Assembly: GCA_031285295.1 (NCBI GenBank)
Contig: JAITWK010000003.1
Coordinates: 1-50,753 of the forward strand
Length of the DNA: 50,753 bases
Origin: Deltaproteobacteria bacterium
Lineage (GTDB): Bacteria > Desulfobacterota > Desulfovibrionia > Desulfovibrionales > Desulfovibrionaceae
Direction: 5' to 3'
In this document: positions 1 to 6,782 of the stretch, in pieces
How positions within the stretch are numbered: position 1 is the stretch's first letter
How the letters are laid out: every line of letters begins with the position of its first letter
Notes under the pieces: model-generated
Databases searched by the model: none
Told to the model about the DNA's origin: nothing
What the model saw: only the letters and a program-made list of their open reading frames with translations
Position numbers and translations under genes: made by a program

Positions 1-2
1 AC

Positions 3-581
3 GCACGCGAAGGCGCAAAGGCGCGGGAAGAATTTTTTCGGGATCATGCCGGGCTGGTTATTGAAGCCGCGCAAATGATTTCCATCTGCCTGGCCCGCAA
101 AGGCAAGCTTTTGCTTTGCGGCAATGGCGGAAGCGCGGCTGATGCCCAACATGTGGCCGCCGAGTTTGTAAACCGCTTTTTGCTGGAACGCCCACCCTTG
201 CCCGCCATCGCCCTCAGCACGGATAGTTCGATCCTCACCTCCATCGGCAACGATTACAGCTTTGAGCAAATTTTTTCCAAGCAGGTGCTGGCTTTGGGCC
301 AGCCGGGCGACGTGTTGCTGGCCATTTCCACTTCGGGGGGCAGCCCCAATGTGCTGGAAGCCATCCGCGCGGCCCGCGAACGCGGCCTGAAGGTTATCGG
401 GCTGACCGGCAAAGATGGCGGAAAAATGGCTGGATTGTGCGATATTCTGCTCAATGTGCAACACCAGTCCACTCCGGCCATTCAGGAAGTGCATCTGGCC
501 GTGGAGCATTTGATTTGCCGCCTCTGCGACTACTATCTGTTTGAAAATGTGCGTGAACTGATGCCGCTGCTGGAAGAATAA
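3..581 (+). CDS. gmhA: Phosphoheptose isomerase, 5' end outside window
   Basis: The frame is open from the left edge, so the first residues lie outside the window; the ATG at 75 is internal. GmhA converts sedoheptulose 7-phosphate to glycero-manno-heptose 7-phosphate, the first step towards ADP-heptose for the LPS core, in the cytosol. The visible 192 residues are one SIS domain: the phosphate-binding run CGNGGSAADAQH, the strand-turn STDSSILTSIGND, the second SIS turn AISTSGGSPN, and the late helix EVHLAVEHLIC carrying a His that matches the catalytic His of the family. Family members have about 190-200 residues, so little is missing. A small gap of 64 bp separates it from the FmdB-type gene. 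Identification is firm; a paralogous SIS isomerase such as DiaA is less likely. Confidence 0.88.
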   Translation, partial: AREGAKAREEFFRDHAGLVIEAAQMISICLARKGKLLLCGNGGSAADAQHVAAEFVNRFLLERPPLPAIALSTDSSILTSIGNDYSFEQIFSKQVLALGQPGDVLLAISTSGGSPNVLEAIRAARERGLKVIGLTGKDGGKMAGLCDILLNVQHQSTPAIQEVHLAVEHLICRLCDYYLFENVRELMPLLEE

Positions 582-591
582 TTTTAGCTTT

Positions 592-620
592 TTGACGGCC
601 ACCCCCTCCTATGCTATTGA
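592..620 (+). promoter_or_regulatory. Candidate sigma70 promoter for fmdB-hemC
   Basis: TTGACG at 592-597 and TATTGA at 615-620 with a 17-bp spacer, just after the gmhA stop. Predicted transcription start is near 627, about 19 nt before the FmdB start codon. The -10 is weak (3 of 6 consensus positions). Confidence 0.4.
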
Positions 621-645
621 GCCTCCATCTCAAGAGGAGATGACC

Positions 646-873
646 ATGCCTATTTATGAATATTGCTGCAAAAAATGCGGCCATGATTTTGAGGAACTGG
701 TTTTCGGCGATCAAACGCCGCAATGTCCCAAATGCGGCAGCGCCGACACTGAAAAACTGATGTCCTGCCCCACTCGCTGTTCCAGTTCAGACCAGGCCGG
801 GGGCGCGTCCTCAGGATATGGTGGCGGTGGCTGTGCCGGTTGTTCCGGCGGAAGCTGCGCCACCTGCCACTAA
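646..873 (+). CDS. FmdB-family zinc ribbon regulatory-type protein
   Basis: A 75-residue protein beginning [12 protein letters not shown], the signature start of the FmdB/CxxC-CxxC-SSSS family. Two cysteine pairs, CKKCG (residues 8-12) and CPKCG (27-31), form a zinc ribbon; the rest is a Ser/Gly tail that ends with a further Cys-rich stretch ([13 protein letters not shown]) which could bind more metal. The start at 646 is chosen over the upstream in-frame ATG at 640 because AGAGGAG at 634-640 then lies at proper ribosome-binding distance. The family's biochemical role is not established; FmdB was named from a regulator of amide-responsive genes in Methylophilus. It precedes hemC by 38 bp and may be cotranscribed with it. 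Confidence 0.8.
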   Translation: MPIYEYCCKKCGHDFEELVFGDQTPQCPKCGSADTEKLMSCPTRCSSSDQAGGASSGYGGGGCAGCSGGSCATCH

Positions 874-911
874 AGCAATTTAATCACCAAAACAAATCGA
901 CATTAAAAATT

Positions 912-1871
912 ATGCAAAAACTCACCATCGCCACTCGCGGCAGCCGCCTGGCCCTCTGGCAGGCCGAGCATATCAAAGCGCTTCTGACAGGCCGCTACCC
1001 GGACTTGCAAATCGAACTTCTGGTACTCAAAACCAAAGGCGACATCATTCTGGATGTGCCGCTTTCCAAAGTTGGCGGCAAGGGTTTGTTCGTCAAGGAA
1101 ATAGAGGAAGCCCTGCTTGATGGCCGCGCGGATCTGGCTGTGCATTCCATGAAGGACGTACCTATGGAATTGCCGACCGGCCTGAAGCTGGGCGTGGTTC
1201 CGCAGCGGGAAGACCACCGGGATATGCTGCTGGCAGTCAAATGCGCTTCGACGGAAAACAACTTGCTGGATGCCTTGCCGCACAAGGCCAGCGTTGGTAC
1301 CAGCAGTTTGCGGCGTCAGGCCCAGCTTTTGGCTCTGCGCCCGGATCTTGAGATCATCAGCCTGCGCGGCAACGTGGATACCCGGCTGCGCAAGCTGAGC
1401 GAAGGGCAATTCGACGCCATTATCATGGCCGCCGCCGGGCTTAAACGCCTGGGACTGAGCGCTCCCTGCGAACAACCTCTGGATAGCTCCCTGTTTTTGC
1501 CCGCTTGCGGCCAGGGCGCTCTGGGCCTGGAATATGCCGAAAATCGCTCCGATCTGGCCGAGTTGATCGGCTTTCTGGAACACGAGCCCACCCGCCTTTG
1601 CGTGACTGCCGAACGAGCCTTCCTGGCCGCTCTGGAAGGCGGCTGCCAGACCCCGATCGCGGCTCTGGCGCATTTTGATCCGGCTACGCGACGCCTTGCC
1701 TTGGATGGTCTGGTAACGGATCTGGCTGGCCAGCGTACTGTCCGTCGGCAGTCTGAAACAGACAACGCCAATCCGGAAAATGCGACTGCCCTTGGCCGCT
1801 CGTTGGCTGAGACAATCAAGAACAATGGCGGCGCGGCTATTCTGGAAGAATTGCAGCATATCGTATTGTAA
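912..1871 (+). CDS. hemC: Porphobilinogen deaminase (hydroxymethylbilane synthase)
   Basis: Polymerises four porphobilinogen units into hydroxymethylbilane in the cytosol, a step of heme, siroheme and cobalamin synthesis. The 319 residues match the family length (about 310). N-terminal [12 protein letters not shown], then LKTKGD, the active-site region [42 protein letters not shown], and GGCQTP with Cys245, the attachment site of the dipyrromethane cofactor. The start at 912 gives the canonical N-terminus; longer in-frame starts reach into fmdB and add sequence foreign to the family. No strong ribosome-binding site precedes it. Supply of tetrapyrroles fits a sulfate reducer with siroheme sulfite reductase, cytochromes c and a B12-dependent ribonucleotide reductase (nrdJ in this window). 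Confidence 0.95.
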   Translation: MQKLTIATRGSRLALWQAEHIKALLTGRYPDLQIELLVLKTKGDIILDVPLSKVGGKGLFVKEIEEALLDGRADLAVHSMKDVPMELPTGLKLGVVPQREDHRDMLLAVKCASTENNLLDALPHKASVGTSSLRRQAQLLALRPDLEIISLRGNVDTRLRKLSEGQFDAIIMAAAGLKRLGLSAPCEQPLDSSLFLPACGQGALGLEYAENRSDLAELIGFLEHEPTRLCVTAERAFLAALEGGCQTPIAALAHFDPATRRLALDGLVTDLAGQRTVRRQSETDNANPENATALGRSLAETIKNNGGAAILEELQHIVL

Positions 1872-1888
1872 AATTTAAGGATAAAAAG

Positions 1889-3049
1889 ATGCAAGAACTC
1901 GTATATTTCATCGAAGGCGACGGAACCGGCCCGGAAATATGGGCGGCGGCGAAGCCGGTACTGGATGCGGCAGTAGAAAAATCTTACGGGCAGGATCGCC
2001 GGATCGAATGGCGCGAACTTCTGGCCGGTGAAAAAGCCCTGGCCGAAACCGGCGAGCTTTTGCCCAAGGAGACCCTGACCAGCCTCCAGAACGCCAAACT
2101 GGCCATCAAGGGGCCTCTGTCCACGCCGGTCGGCGGCGGCTTCCGCAGCCTCAACGTCACGCTGCGGCAGGTGCTGGATCTTTACGCCTGCATCCGCCCG
2201 GTCAAGCATTACCAGGGCATCGAATCGCCGGTGAAACACCCTGAACGGGTGGACATGGTGATTTTCCGCGAAAACACCGAAGACCTTTATACGGGCATAG
2301 AATTCGCGGCTGATACTCCGGAAAGCCGCAAGCTGATTAAATTTTTGCGCGATGAAATGGGCGTAAACTTAAGCGAAAACATGGCTCTGGGCATCAAGCC
2401 CATGTCAAAAAATGGCTCCCAGCGCCTGATCCGCAAAGCCATCCAGTACGCGCTGGACAAGAAGCGCGACAGCGTTGCCCTCATGCACAAGGGCAACATC
2501 ATGAAATATACCGAAGGGGCTTTCCGCGAGTGGGGTTACGAACTGGCCGCCGAAGAATTCGCGGATAGTTGCGTGGCGGAAAAAGATCTGCCCGCCGGAA
2601 CCCTCAAGGAAGCAGGCAAGGTAATCATCAAAGACCGCATCGCCGATTATCTCTTCCAGGCCGTGCTTACCCGCGCCTCTGAATTCAGCGTCATTGCCGC
2701 GCCCAACCTCAACGGCGACTATATTTCCGATGCTCTGGCCGCTCAGGTAGGCGGGCTTGGCATCGCCCCCGGCGTAAATATGTCCGACAGCCTGGCTTTC
2801 TTCGAAGCCACGCACGGCACCGCGCCCAAAATGGCGGGCAAGAACTCGGCCAACCCCAGCAGCGTGATCCTTTCCGGAGCCATGCTGCTGGAACACCTGG
2901 GCTGGGACGAAGCCGCCGGACGCATCCATCAGGCCATGAACACCGTGCTGGCCGGACGGAAGGTGACCACCGACCTGGCCCGACTCATGGATAATGCCAC
3001 GACTGTTGGATGTAAGGAATTTGGCGAGTTGCTGGGAGCGGCGCTTTAA
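1889..3049 (+). CDS. icd: Isocitrate dehydrogenase
   Basis: Oxidatively decarboxylates isocitrate to 2-oxoglutarate; in organisms with an incomplete TCA cycle it feeds glutamate synthesis. The 386 residues begin with [12 protein letters not shown], followed by [18 protein letters not shown] (Ser87 corresponds to the phosphorylated Ser113 of E. coli Icd), [12 protein letters not shown] (catalytic Tyr), [15 protein letters not shown] (catalytic Lys), [16 protein letters not shown] (metal-binding Asp residues) and the coenzyme loop [12 protein letters not shown]. The coenzyme-contact positions are mixed relative to E. coli: Lys344 and Arg395 equivalents are kept, while the Tyr345, Val351 and Tyr391 equivalents are Met, Ala and Thr, so cofactor preference is uncertain. 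It starts 17 bp after hemC and ends at a strong hairpin. Confidence 0.93.
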   Translation: MQELVYFIEGDGTGPEIWAAAKPVLDAAVEKSYGQDRRIEWRELLAGEKALAETGELLPKETLTSLQNAKLAIKGPLSTPVGGGFRSLNVTLRQVLDLYACIRPVKHYQGIESPVKHPERVDMVIFRENTEDLYTGIEFAADTPESRKLIKFLRDEMGVNLSENMALGIKPMSKNGSQRLIRKAIQYALDKKRDSVALMHKGNIMKYTEGAFREWGYELAAEEFADSCVAEKDLPAGTLKEAGKVIIKDRIADYLFQAVLTRASEFSVIAAPNLNGDYISDALAAQVGGLGIAPGVNMSDSLAFFEATHGTAPKMAGKNSANPSSVILSGAMLLEHLGWDEAAGRIHQAMNTVLAGRKVTTDLARLMDNATTVGCKEFGELLGAAL

Positions 3050-3051
3050 AG

Positions 3052-3121
3052 AAATTTGCTGTAGAAAAAAAAGACGGGGAGGCATTGCCTCCCCGAATCT
3101 TGCGCAAATTACAGCAAATTT
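3052..3121. terminator. Nested inverted repeat between convergent icd and lipoprotein gene
   Basis: Inner hairpin with a perfect 9-bp stem (3075-3083 with 3087-3095, loop ATT) enclosed by a perfect 12-bp inverted repeat (AAATTTGCTGTA at 3052-3063 and its complement at 3110-3121). On the minus strand the inner hairpin is followed by a run of T (complement of the A-run at 3065-3072), a good intrinsic terminator for the lipoprotein gene; on the plus strand the whole structure can act on icd. Confidence 0.75.
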
Positions 3122-3124
3122 TTC

Positions 3125-3583
3125 TTAAAGCTTTTGCGTAACATTAATACGCATCGCGGTATTAACGGCTCCGTCCTCGGTAATGATTACGCACAGGCGC
3201 GCGTCTTTGTTGAAAACCATTACGGTTTCCTTGGGACCCTGCGACTCGGAATAAAGAGCCCAGCCATCGCGCAGCATGTAGTCGTGCATGGCCCTGTTAA
3301 GGGATTTGATTTCCACCCGGCCGGAATAGGTCTGCAAGCCGAGTTTCACGTTGCCGGTGGTGCGGACCACATAGCCTTCCTTGGTGGGCTGCATCTCTAC
3401 GGGAAGCGGCACATCATCAAAGGTGCCGTAATAGTATTCGGCTACCGGAACAGCCGTGACCTCTCCGCTGGCGGTGGTATCGCCCGAACCAGAGCCGAAC
3501 ATTTCGGCGCAGCCGGTGGAAAAAAGAGTCAGCAGCAACAGGCCAAACAGAGGCGCCAAGAGCCTGGCGTTTTTTGTCTTCAT
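3125..3583 (-). CDS. Putative outer-membrane lipoprotein, unknown function
   Basis: A 152-residue protein with a lipoprotein signal: positively charged MKTKNARLL, a hydrophobic core LFGLLLLTLF and lipobox FSTGC (Cys at residue 25), then a Gly/Ser linker and a compact domain with motifs YYYGTFDDVPLPVEMQ and RDGWALYSESQG. It is expected to be exported and lipid-anchored, likely to the outer membrane since Ala-Glu rather than Asp follows the Cys. The start at 3583 is fixed by AAGGAG seven bases upstream and by the signal peptide; the longer frame upstream adds no signal. I do not recognise a named family with confidence; similar short lipoproteins are common in Desulfovibrionaceae. It converges on icd. 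Confidence 0.75.
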   Translation of the reverse strand: MKTKNARLLAPLFGLLLLTLFSTGCAEMFGSGSGDTTASGEVTAVPVAEYYYGTFDDVPLPVEMQPTKEGYVVRTTGNVKLGLQTYSGRVEIKSLNRAMHDYMLRDGWALYSESQGPKETVMVFNKDARLCVIITEDGAVNTAMRINVTQKL

Positions 3584-3680
3584 AATCAGCTCCTTGCAAA
3601 AAGAATGAAACGCGTCTGAAAAAATTGTTTTTTGATAAAACGTTACAACAATCAATACTTTCTCTAGACTTTTCCTACGC

Positions 3681-3686
3681 TACAAT
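3681..3686 (+). promoter_or_regulatory. Candidate -10 element placing transcription start at the queA ATG
   Basis: TACAAT (5 of 6 consensus) ends six bases before the queA ATG at 3693. There is no ribosome-binding site before that ATG, so the transcript may be leaderless. The -35 region (3658-3663) is poor. Confidence 0.4.
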
Positions 3687-3692
3687 AAAACC

Positions 3693-4949
3693 ATGCAAAA
3701 CAACAGCAAAAACTTTGCGCCGCAAGCCGCTGTAGCGGCTATTTCACAAGACGATCCGGCGGCAATTCCGGAAGATTTTCGCCTGTCATCATATTTTTTC
3801 GACTTGCCGGAAGAGCTTATCGCTCAATACCCAAGCGCCGAGCGCGGCGGATCGCGGCTTTACCTGCTGCGCAACCGCCGTAATGAAACAGATAAAATTA
3901 TCGCTTTTAATCAGCTTGCCGAGGCTCTGCCGCCAAACTGCCTGTTTGTGGCCAACAATTCACGGGTTTTGCCAGCGCGTTTGCCGGGGCGGCTGCCCAG
4001 CGGCGGCAAATTCGAGTTTTTGCTGCTTAGTCCGCTGCCGTTGTTTGAAGCAACGGCGAAAACAACGGAGGGCTGGCAACAGGCCGAAGTAGAGGCGCTG
4101 CTGCGTCCCTCCAAAAAGTTCCGCATCGGTGATACTTACGCGCTTGGTAATGTCACAGAAATAGCCGACGCCGAAGCGCTGACTGTACCCGGCGATACTG
4201 ACGCACCCGGCTCTGATCCGGAAGCTCCGGCCAAGGCTACGCTATGCTTCACTCTGCTGGAAAAAGGCGAGTTCGGGCAATGCCGGGCGCTGCTGCGCTG
4301 GCGTGGAAATTTGCTGGAACAGGTCAACCATCTGGGCAGCCTGCCGCTGCCGCCTTATATCCGCCGTCAGGCCGAGGCAATGGATAACGAGCGCTACCAG
4401 ACAATTTTCAGCAAGGCGGACAAATGCGGATCGGTGGCCGCGCCCACGGCTGGCCTGCATTTTACGCCGGAAATACGCGATACATTAATCGCAGCCGGAC
4501 ACGACTGGACGGAATTGACCCTGTTTGTGGGTTACGGCACTTTCAGCCCGGTACGCGAAGCGGATATCCGCGCCCACCGCATGCATGCGGAATATGTTGA
4601 AATCCCCGAAGACACGGTCAAAAAAATCCTGGAGGCCAAGGCGGAGGGGCGCCCGGTCATCGCGGTTGGCACTACTTCGGCCCGTTCTCTGGAGGGGCTG
4701 GCCGAGCTTTTGGCCGGGCAGGAAAATATATTAACACCCTGGCGCGGCCCGTTGAACTGCTTCATTCATCCCGGCAAGGAGCTGCGTGTAATTGATGGCC
4801 TTTTGACCAACTTCCACCTGCCGGAATCCACTCTGCTCATGCTGGTCTCAGCCCTCTGCGGGCGCAAGCGCTTACTGACCGCTTATGAGCAGGCCGTAAA
4901 AGAAAAGATGCGTTTTTTCTCTTACGGCGACGCCATGTTGATTTTATAA
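3693..4949 (+). CDS. queA: S-adenosylmethionine:tRNA ribosyltransferase-isomerase
   Basis: Transfers and isomerises the ribosyl moiety of AdoMet onto 7-aminomethyl-7-deazaguanine in tRNA to give epoxyqueuosine (cytosol). Recognised by FDLPEELIAQYP near the N-terminus, FVANNSRVLPARL, AAPTAGLHFTPE, VGYGTFSPVR, AVGTTSARSLE and the C-terminal TNFHLPESTLLMLVSALCG. At 418 residues it is longer than the usual 340-360: about 28 extra residues at the N-terminus, and an acidic/Pro-rich insert around residues 165-182 (EALTVPGDTDAPGSDPEAP). No alternative ATG or GTG lies between 3693 and the conserved FDLPEEL, so the extension is probably translated. It stands alone between a divergent lipoprotein gene and rpoZ. 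Confidence 0.95.
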   Translation: MQNNSKNFAPQAAVAAISQDDPAAIPEDFRLSSYFFDLPEELIAQYPSAERGGSRLYLLRNRRNETDKIIAFNQLAEALPPNCLFVANNSRVLPARLPGRLPSGGKFEFLLLSPLPLFEATAKTTEGWQQAEVEALLRPSKKFRIGDTYALGNVTEIADAEALTVPGDTDAPGSDPEAPAKATLCFTLLEKGEFGQCRALLRWRGNLLEQVNHLGSLPLPPYIRRQAEAMDNERYQTIFSKADKCGSVAAPTAGLHFTPEIRDTLIAAGHDWTELTLFVGYGTFSPVREADIRAHRMHAEYVEIPEDTVKKILEAKAEGRPVIAVGTTSARSLEGLAELLAGQENILTPWRGPLNCFIHPGKELRVIDGLLTNFHLPESTLLMLVSALCGRKRLLTAYEQAVKEKMRFFSYGDAMLIL

Positions 4950-4950
4950 A

Positions 4951-4979
4951 TTGACAGCAGCGCATACTTGCATTATGTG
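4951..4979 (+). promoter_or_regulatory. Candidate sigma70 promoter for rpoZ-dnaJ
   Basis: Perfect -35 TTGACA at 4951-4956, 17-bp spacer, TATGTG at 4974-4979. The predicted start near 4986 falls within a 14-bp palindrome (4982-4995). Confidence 0.45.
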
Positions 4980-4981
4980 AT

Positions 4982-4995
4982 TTGATTCGAATCAA
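4982..4995. repeat. 14-bp perfect palindrome at predicted rpoZ transcription start
   Basis: TTGATTCGAATCAA reads the same on both strands and sits immediately downstream of the -10 box of the rpoZ promoter candidate, a position suited to an operator. No regulator is assigned. Confidence 0.4.
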
Positions 4996-5069
4996 TCATG
5001 CCCGTGATTTGAAATTCAGATAAAAAGCTTTACGACCAACAAGCGGCATCCCCGCAAGGAATCTGCAAT

Positions 5070-5312
5070 ATGGCCCGCATCACAGTTGAAGACTGCCAAA
5101 AACGCGTTGACAACCGCTTTCTGCTTGTGCAGATGGCCATCAAGCGCATCCAGCAATACCGCCAGGGCTACGAGCCGCTGGTCGAGTCCAAAAACAAGGA
5201 AGTGGTCACCGCCCTGCGCGAAATCGCAGCCGGCAAGGTGCTGCCCGAAGATCTCACCTACTATGCCCCCATTGAGGAAGGCACACAGATCGCCCTGGAC
5301 GAACAAGATTAA
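5070..5312 (+). CDS. rpoZ: RNA polymerase omega subunit
   Basis: An 80-residue protein starting [20 protein letters not shown], the typical omega opening (ARxTVEDC...NRFxLV), followed by a helix with [11 protein letters not shown] and the conserved [16 protein letters not shown]. Omega binds beta-prime in the RNA polymerase core, aids its assembly and in many bacteria forms part of the ppGpp-binding site. AAGGAAT precedes the ATG at a suitable distance. dnaJ begins five bases after the stop codon, so the two are cotranscribed and probably translationally coupled. Typical rpoZ partners (gmk, spoT) are not next to it here. Confidence 0.95.
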   Translation: MARITVEDCQKRVDNRFLLVQMAIKRIQQYRQGYEPLVESKNKEVVTALREIAAGKVLPEDLTYYAPIEEGTQIALDEQD

Positions 5313-5317
5313 ACAAC

Positions 5318-6439
5318 ATGTCCCAGTCCCAGCGCGATTATTATGAGATTCTTGAGGTAGAACGCACTGCTGAAACGGAAGTAATTAAACGCTCCTTCCG
5401 CAAGCTTGCCCTCAAATACCACCCGGACCACAACCCGGATAACCCGGAAGCCGCCGCCAAATTCAAGGAAGCAGCCGAAGCCTACGAAGTGCTGCAAGAT
5501 CCTGAAAAAAGGCAGCGTTATGATCGTTATGGTCATGCCGGGGTTCAGGGTAACGGGCAGGGCTTCCATTCCAATGCCGATATTTTCTCGCATTTCAGCG
5601 ACATTTTTGGCGATCTGTTCGGCTTTTCAGGCATGGGCGGAGCCGGAGCCCGCAACCGCCCCAGAGCCGGTGCGGATTTACGCTACAATCTGGAAATTTC
5701 CTTCATGCAGGCCGCCAAGGGCGATGAAGTAAAGATCAAAATTCCGCGTCAGGTCGTCTGTGACGAGTGTGGCGGCAGTGGTGCCGCATCCGGCAGCAGC
5801 CCGATCACTTGCCCCGACTGCGGCGGCAGCGGGCAAATCCGGCACAGCCAGGGATTTTTCCAATTGCAGACCCCCTGCCCGCGTTGTAAGGGCGCAGGCC
5901 GGATCATCAAAAATCCCTGTCCGAAATGCCGTGGCAACGGCATTGTGGAACAGGTGCGCGAACTGGCCGTAAACATCCCGGCCGGTGTGGATACCGGCAA
6001 CCGCCTGCGTCTGCGCGGCGAAGGCGAGGACGGCTCGAACGGCGGCCCGGCGGGCGATTTGTTTGTAGTGCTGCATGTACGGCCCGACAAAACCTTTGAA
6101 CGCCAGGGGCAGGATTTGATCCTGCGCCGCGAAATCAATTTCGTGCAAGCCGCTCTGGGCGGAAAAATCGAATTGCCTACCCTGAATGATCCGGTGCAGT
6201 TTGATGTGCCGCGCGGCACTCAAGGCGGACAGATTTTCCACATCAAAGGCGAGGGGTTGAACTACCCCGGACAATCACGCAAGGGCGATCTGCTGGTTGA
6301 AATCACTGTGACCATTCCCACCAGCCTGAGCGCCGAACAGGAAAAACTGCTCCGCGAATTCGCCCGGCTTGAGGAAAACAAACCCCTCAGCAAAGCCAAA
6401 AAAGCCTTCAAAAAAGTCGGCTCCAGCATCGGACTTTAA
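5318..6439 (+). CDS. dnaJ: DnaJ chaperone (type I Hsp40)
   Basis: Co-chaperone that delivers clients to DnaK and stimulates its ATPase in the cytosol. The 373 residues have the complete type I layout: J domain (residues 6-70) with the HPD motif in KYHPDHNPDN, a short Gly/Phe region, a zinc-binding domain with four CxxCxGxG-like repeats (CDECGGSG, CPDCGGSG, CPRCKGAG, CPKCRGNG) at about residues 148-210, and two C-terminal substrate-binding domains. Length fits the family. It follows rpoZ by 5 bp and no dnaK or grpE is adjacent. Because the Gly/Phe region is short, a DnaJ paralogue is possible, but the zinc domain argues for DnaJ rather than CbpA. Confidence 0.93.
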   Translation: MSQSQRDYYEILEVERTAETEVIKRSFRKLALKYHPDHNPDNPEAAAKFKEAAEAYEVLQDPEKRQRYDRYGHAGVQGNGQGFHSNADIFSHFSDIFGDLFGFSGMGGAGARNRPRAGADLRYNLEISFMQAAKGDEVKIKIPRQVVCDECGGSGAASGSSPITCPDCGGSGQIRHSQGFFQLQTPCPRCKGAGRIIKNPCPKCRGNGIVEQVRELAVNIPAGVDTGNRLRLRGEGEDGSNGGPAGDLFVVLHVRPDKTFERQGQDLILRREINFVQAALGGKIELPTLNDPVQFDVPRGTQGGQIFHIKGEGLNYPGQSRKGDLLVEITVTIPTSLSAEQEKLLREFARLEENKPLSKAKKAFKKVGSSIGL

Positions 6440-6470
6440 AAGTACCAGGTTGATTCAAATTAAGAGACTC

Positions 6471-6496
6471 CAACTTCAATATGGGGTTGCTTTTTT
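6471..6496 (+). terminator. Probable intrinsic terminator after dnaJ
   Basis: CAACTTC at 6471-6477 pairs with GGGGTTG at 6483-6489 (7 bp including two G-T pairs), followed by C and six T (6491-6496). Confidence 0.5.
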
Positions 6497-6606
6497 CTGG
6501 AAAAACCGTTCTTATGTACTGACTGCGCCGTAAAATGGCGGCGCGAAAAAATTTCACCCCAGTGCGATTTTATAGGCAAGCTGGCCCTGTTAGATGTTAA
6601 TCGACA

Positions 6607-6635
6607 TTGACCAATTTTGCCGGAACAGGTTTTAT
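6607..6635 (+). promoter_or_regulatory. Candidate sigma70 promoter for the RNase E gene
   Basis: TTGACC at 6607-6612, 17-bp spacer, TTTTAT at 6630-6635, giving a 5' leader of about 140 nt. It lies in the 343-bp gap between dnaJ and the RNase gene (6440-6782). The gap also holds the dnaJ terminator, a hairpin at 6525-6544 without T-run, and the leader hairpin at 6637-6662. I see no gene in it. Confidence 0.5.
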
Positions 6636-6636
6636 C

Positions 6637-6662
6637 CGCTGCCCGCGCTGAAAAGCGCAGCG
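6637..6662 (+). promoter_or_regulatory. GNRA-loop hairpin in the RNase E 5' leader
   Basis: GCGCT (6645-6649), tetraloop GAAA, AGCGC (6654-6658), with an outer 4-bp CGCT/AGCG stem and a bulge GCCC on the 5' side. It starts at the predicted transcript 5' end. In E. coli the rne leader carries hairpins used for autoregulation; the same role here is inference. Confidence 0.35.
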
Positions 6663-6782
6663 CCGTATTATTTCAATTCCCGCTTGCAGGCTACGGGCCG
6701 CAAGTGCCGGATGGCCGAATCTGCGCCGGATAAACCCTGACTTGTCAGCGAATTGCCTGGGTAATACTCTTGAGGAAAATTA

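Noticed and set aside
6525..6544. Hairpin GCGCCG/CGGCGC as a terminator
   Set aside because: Stable, but followed by an A-run on the plus strand, so no intrinsic terminator in that direction.
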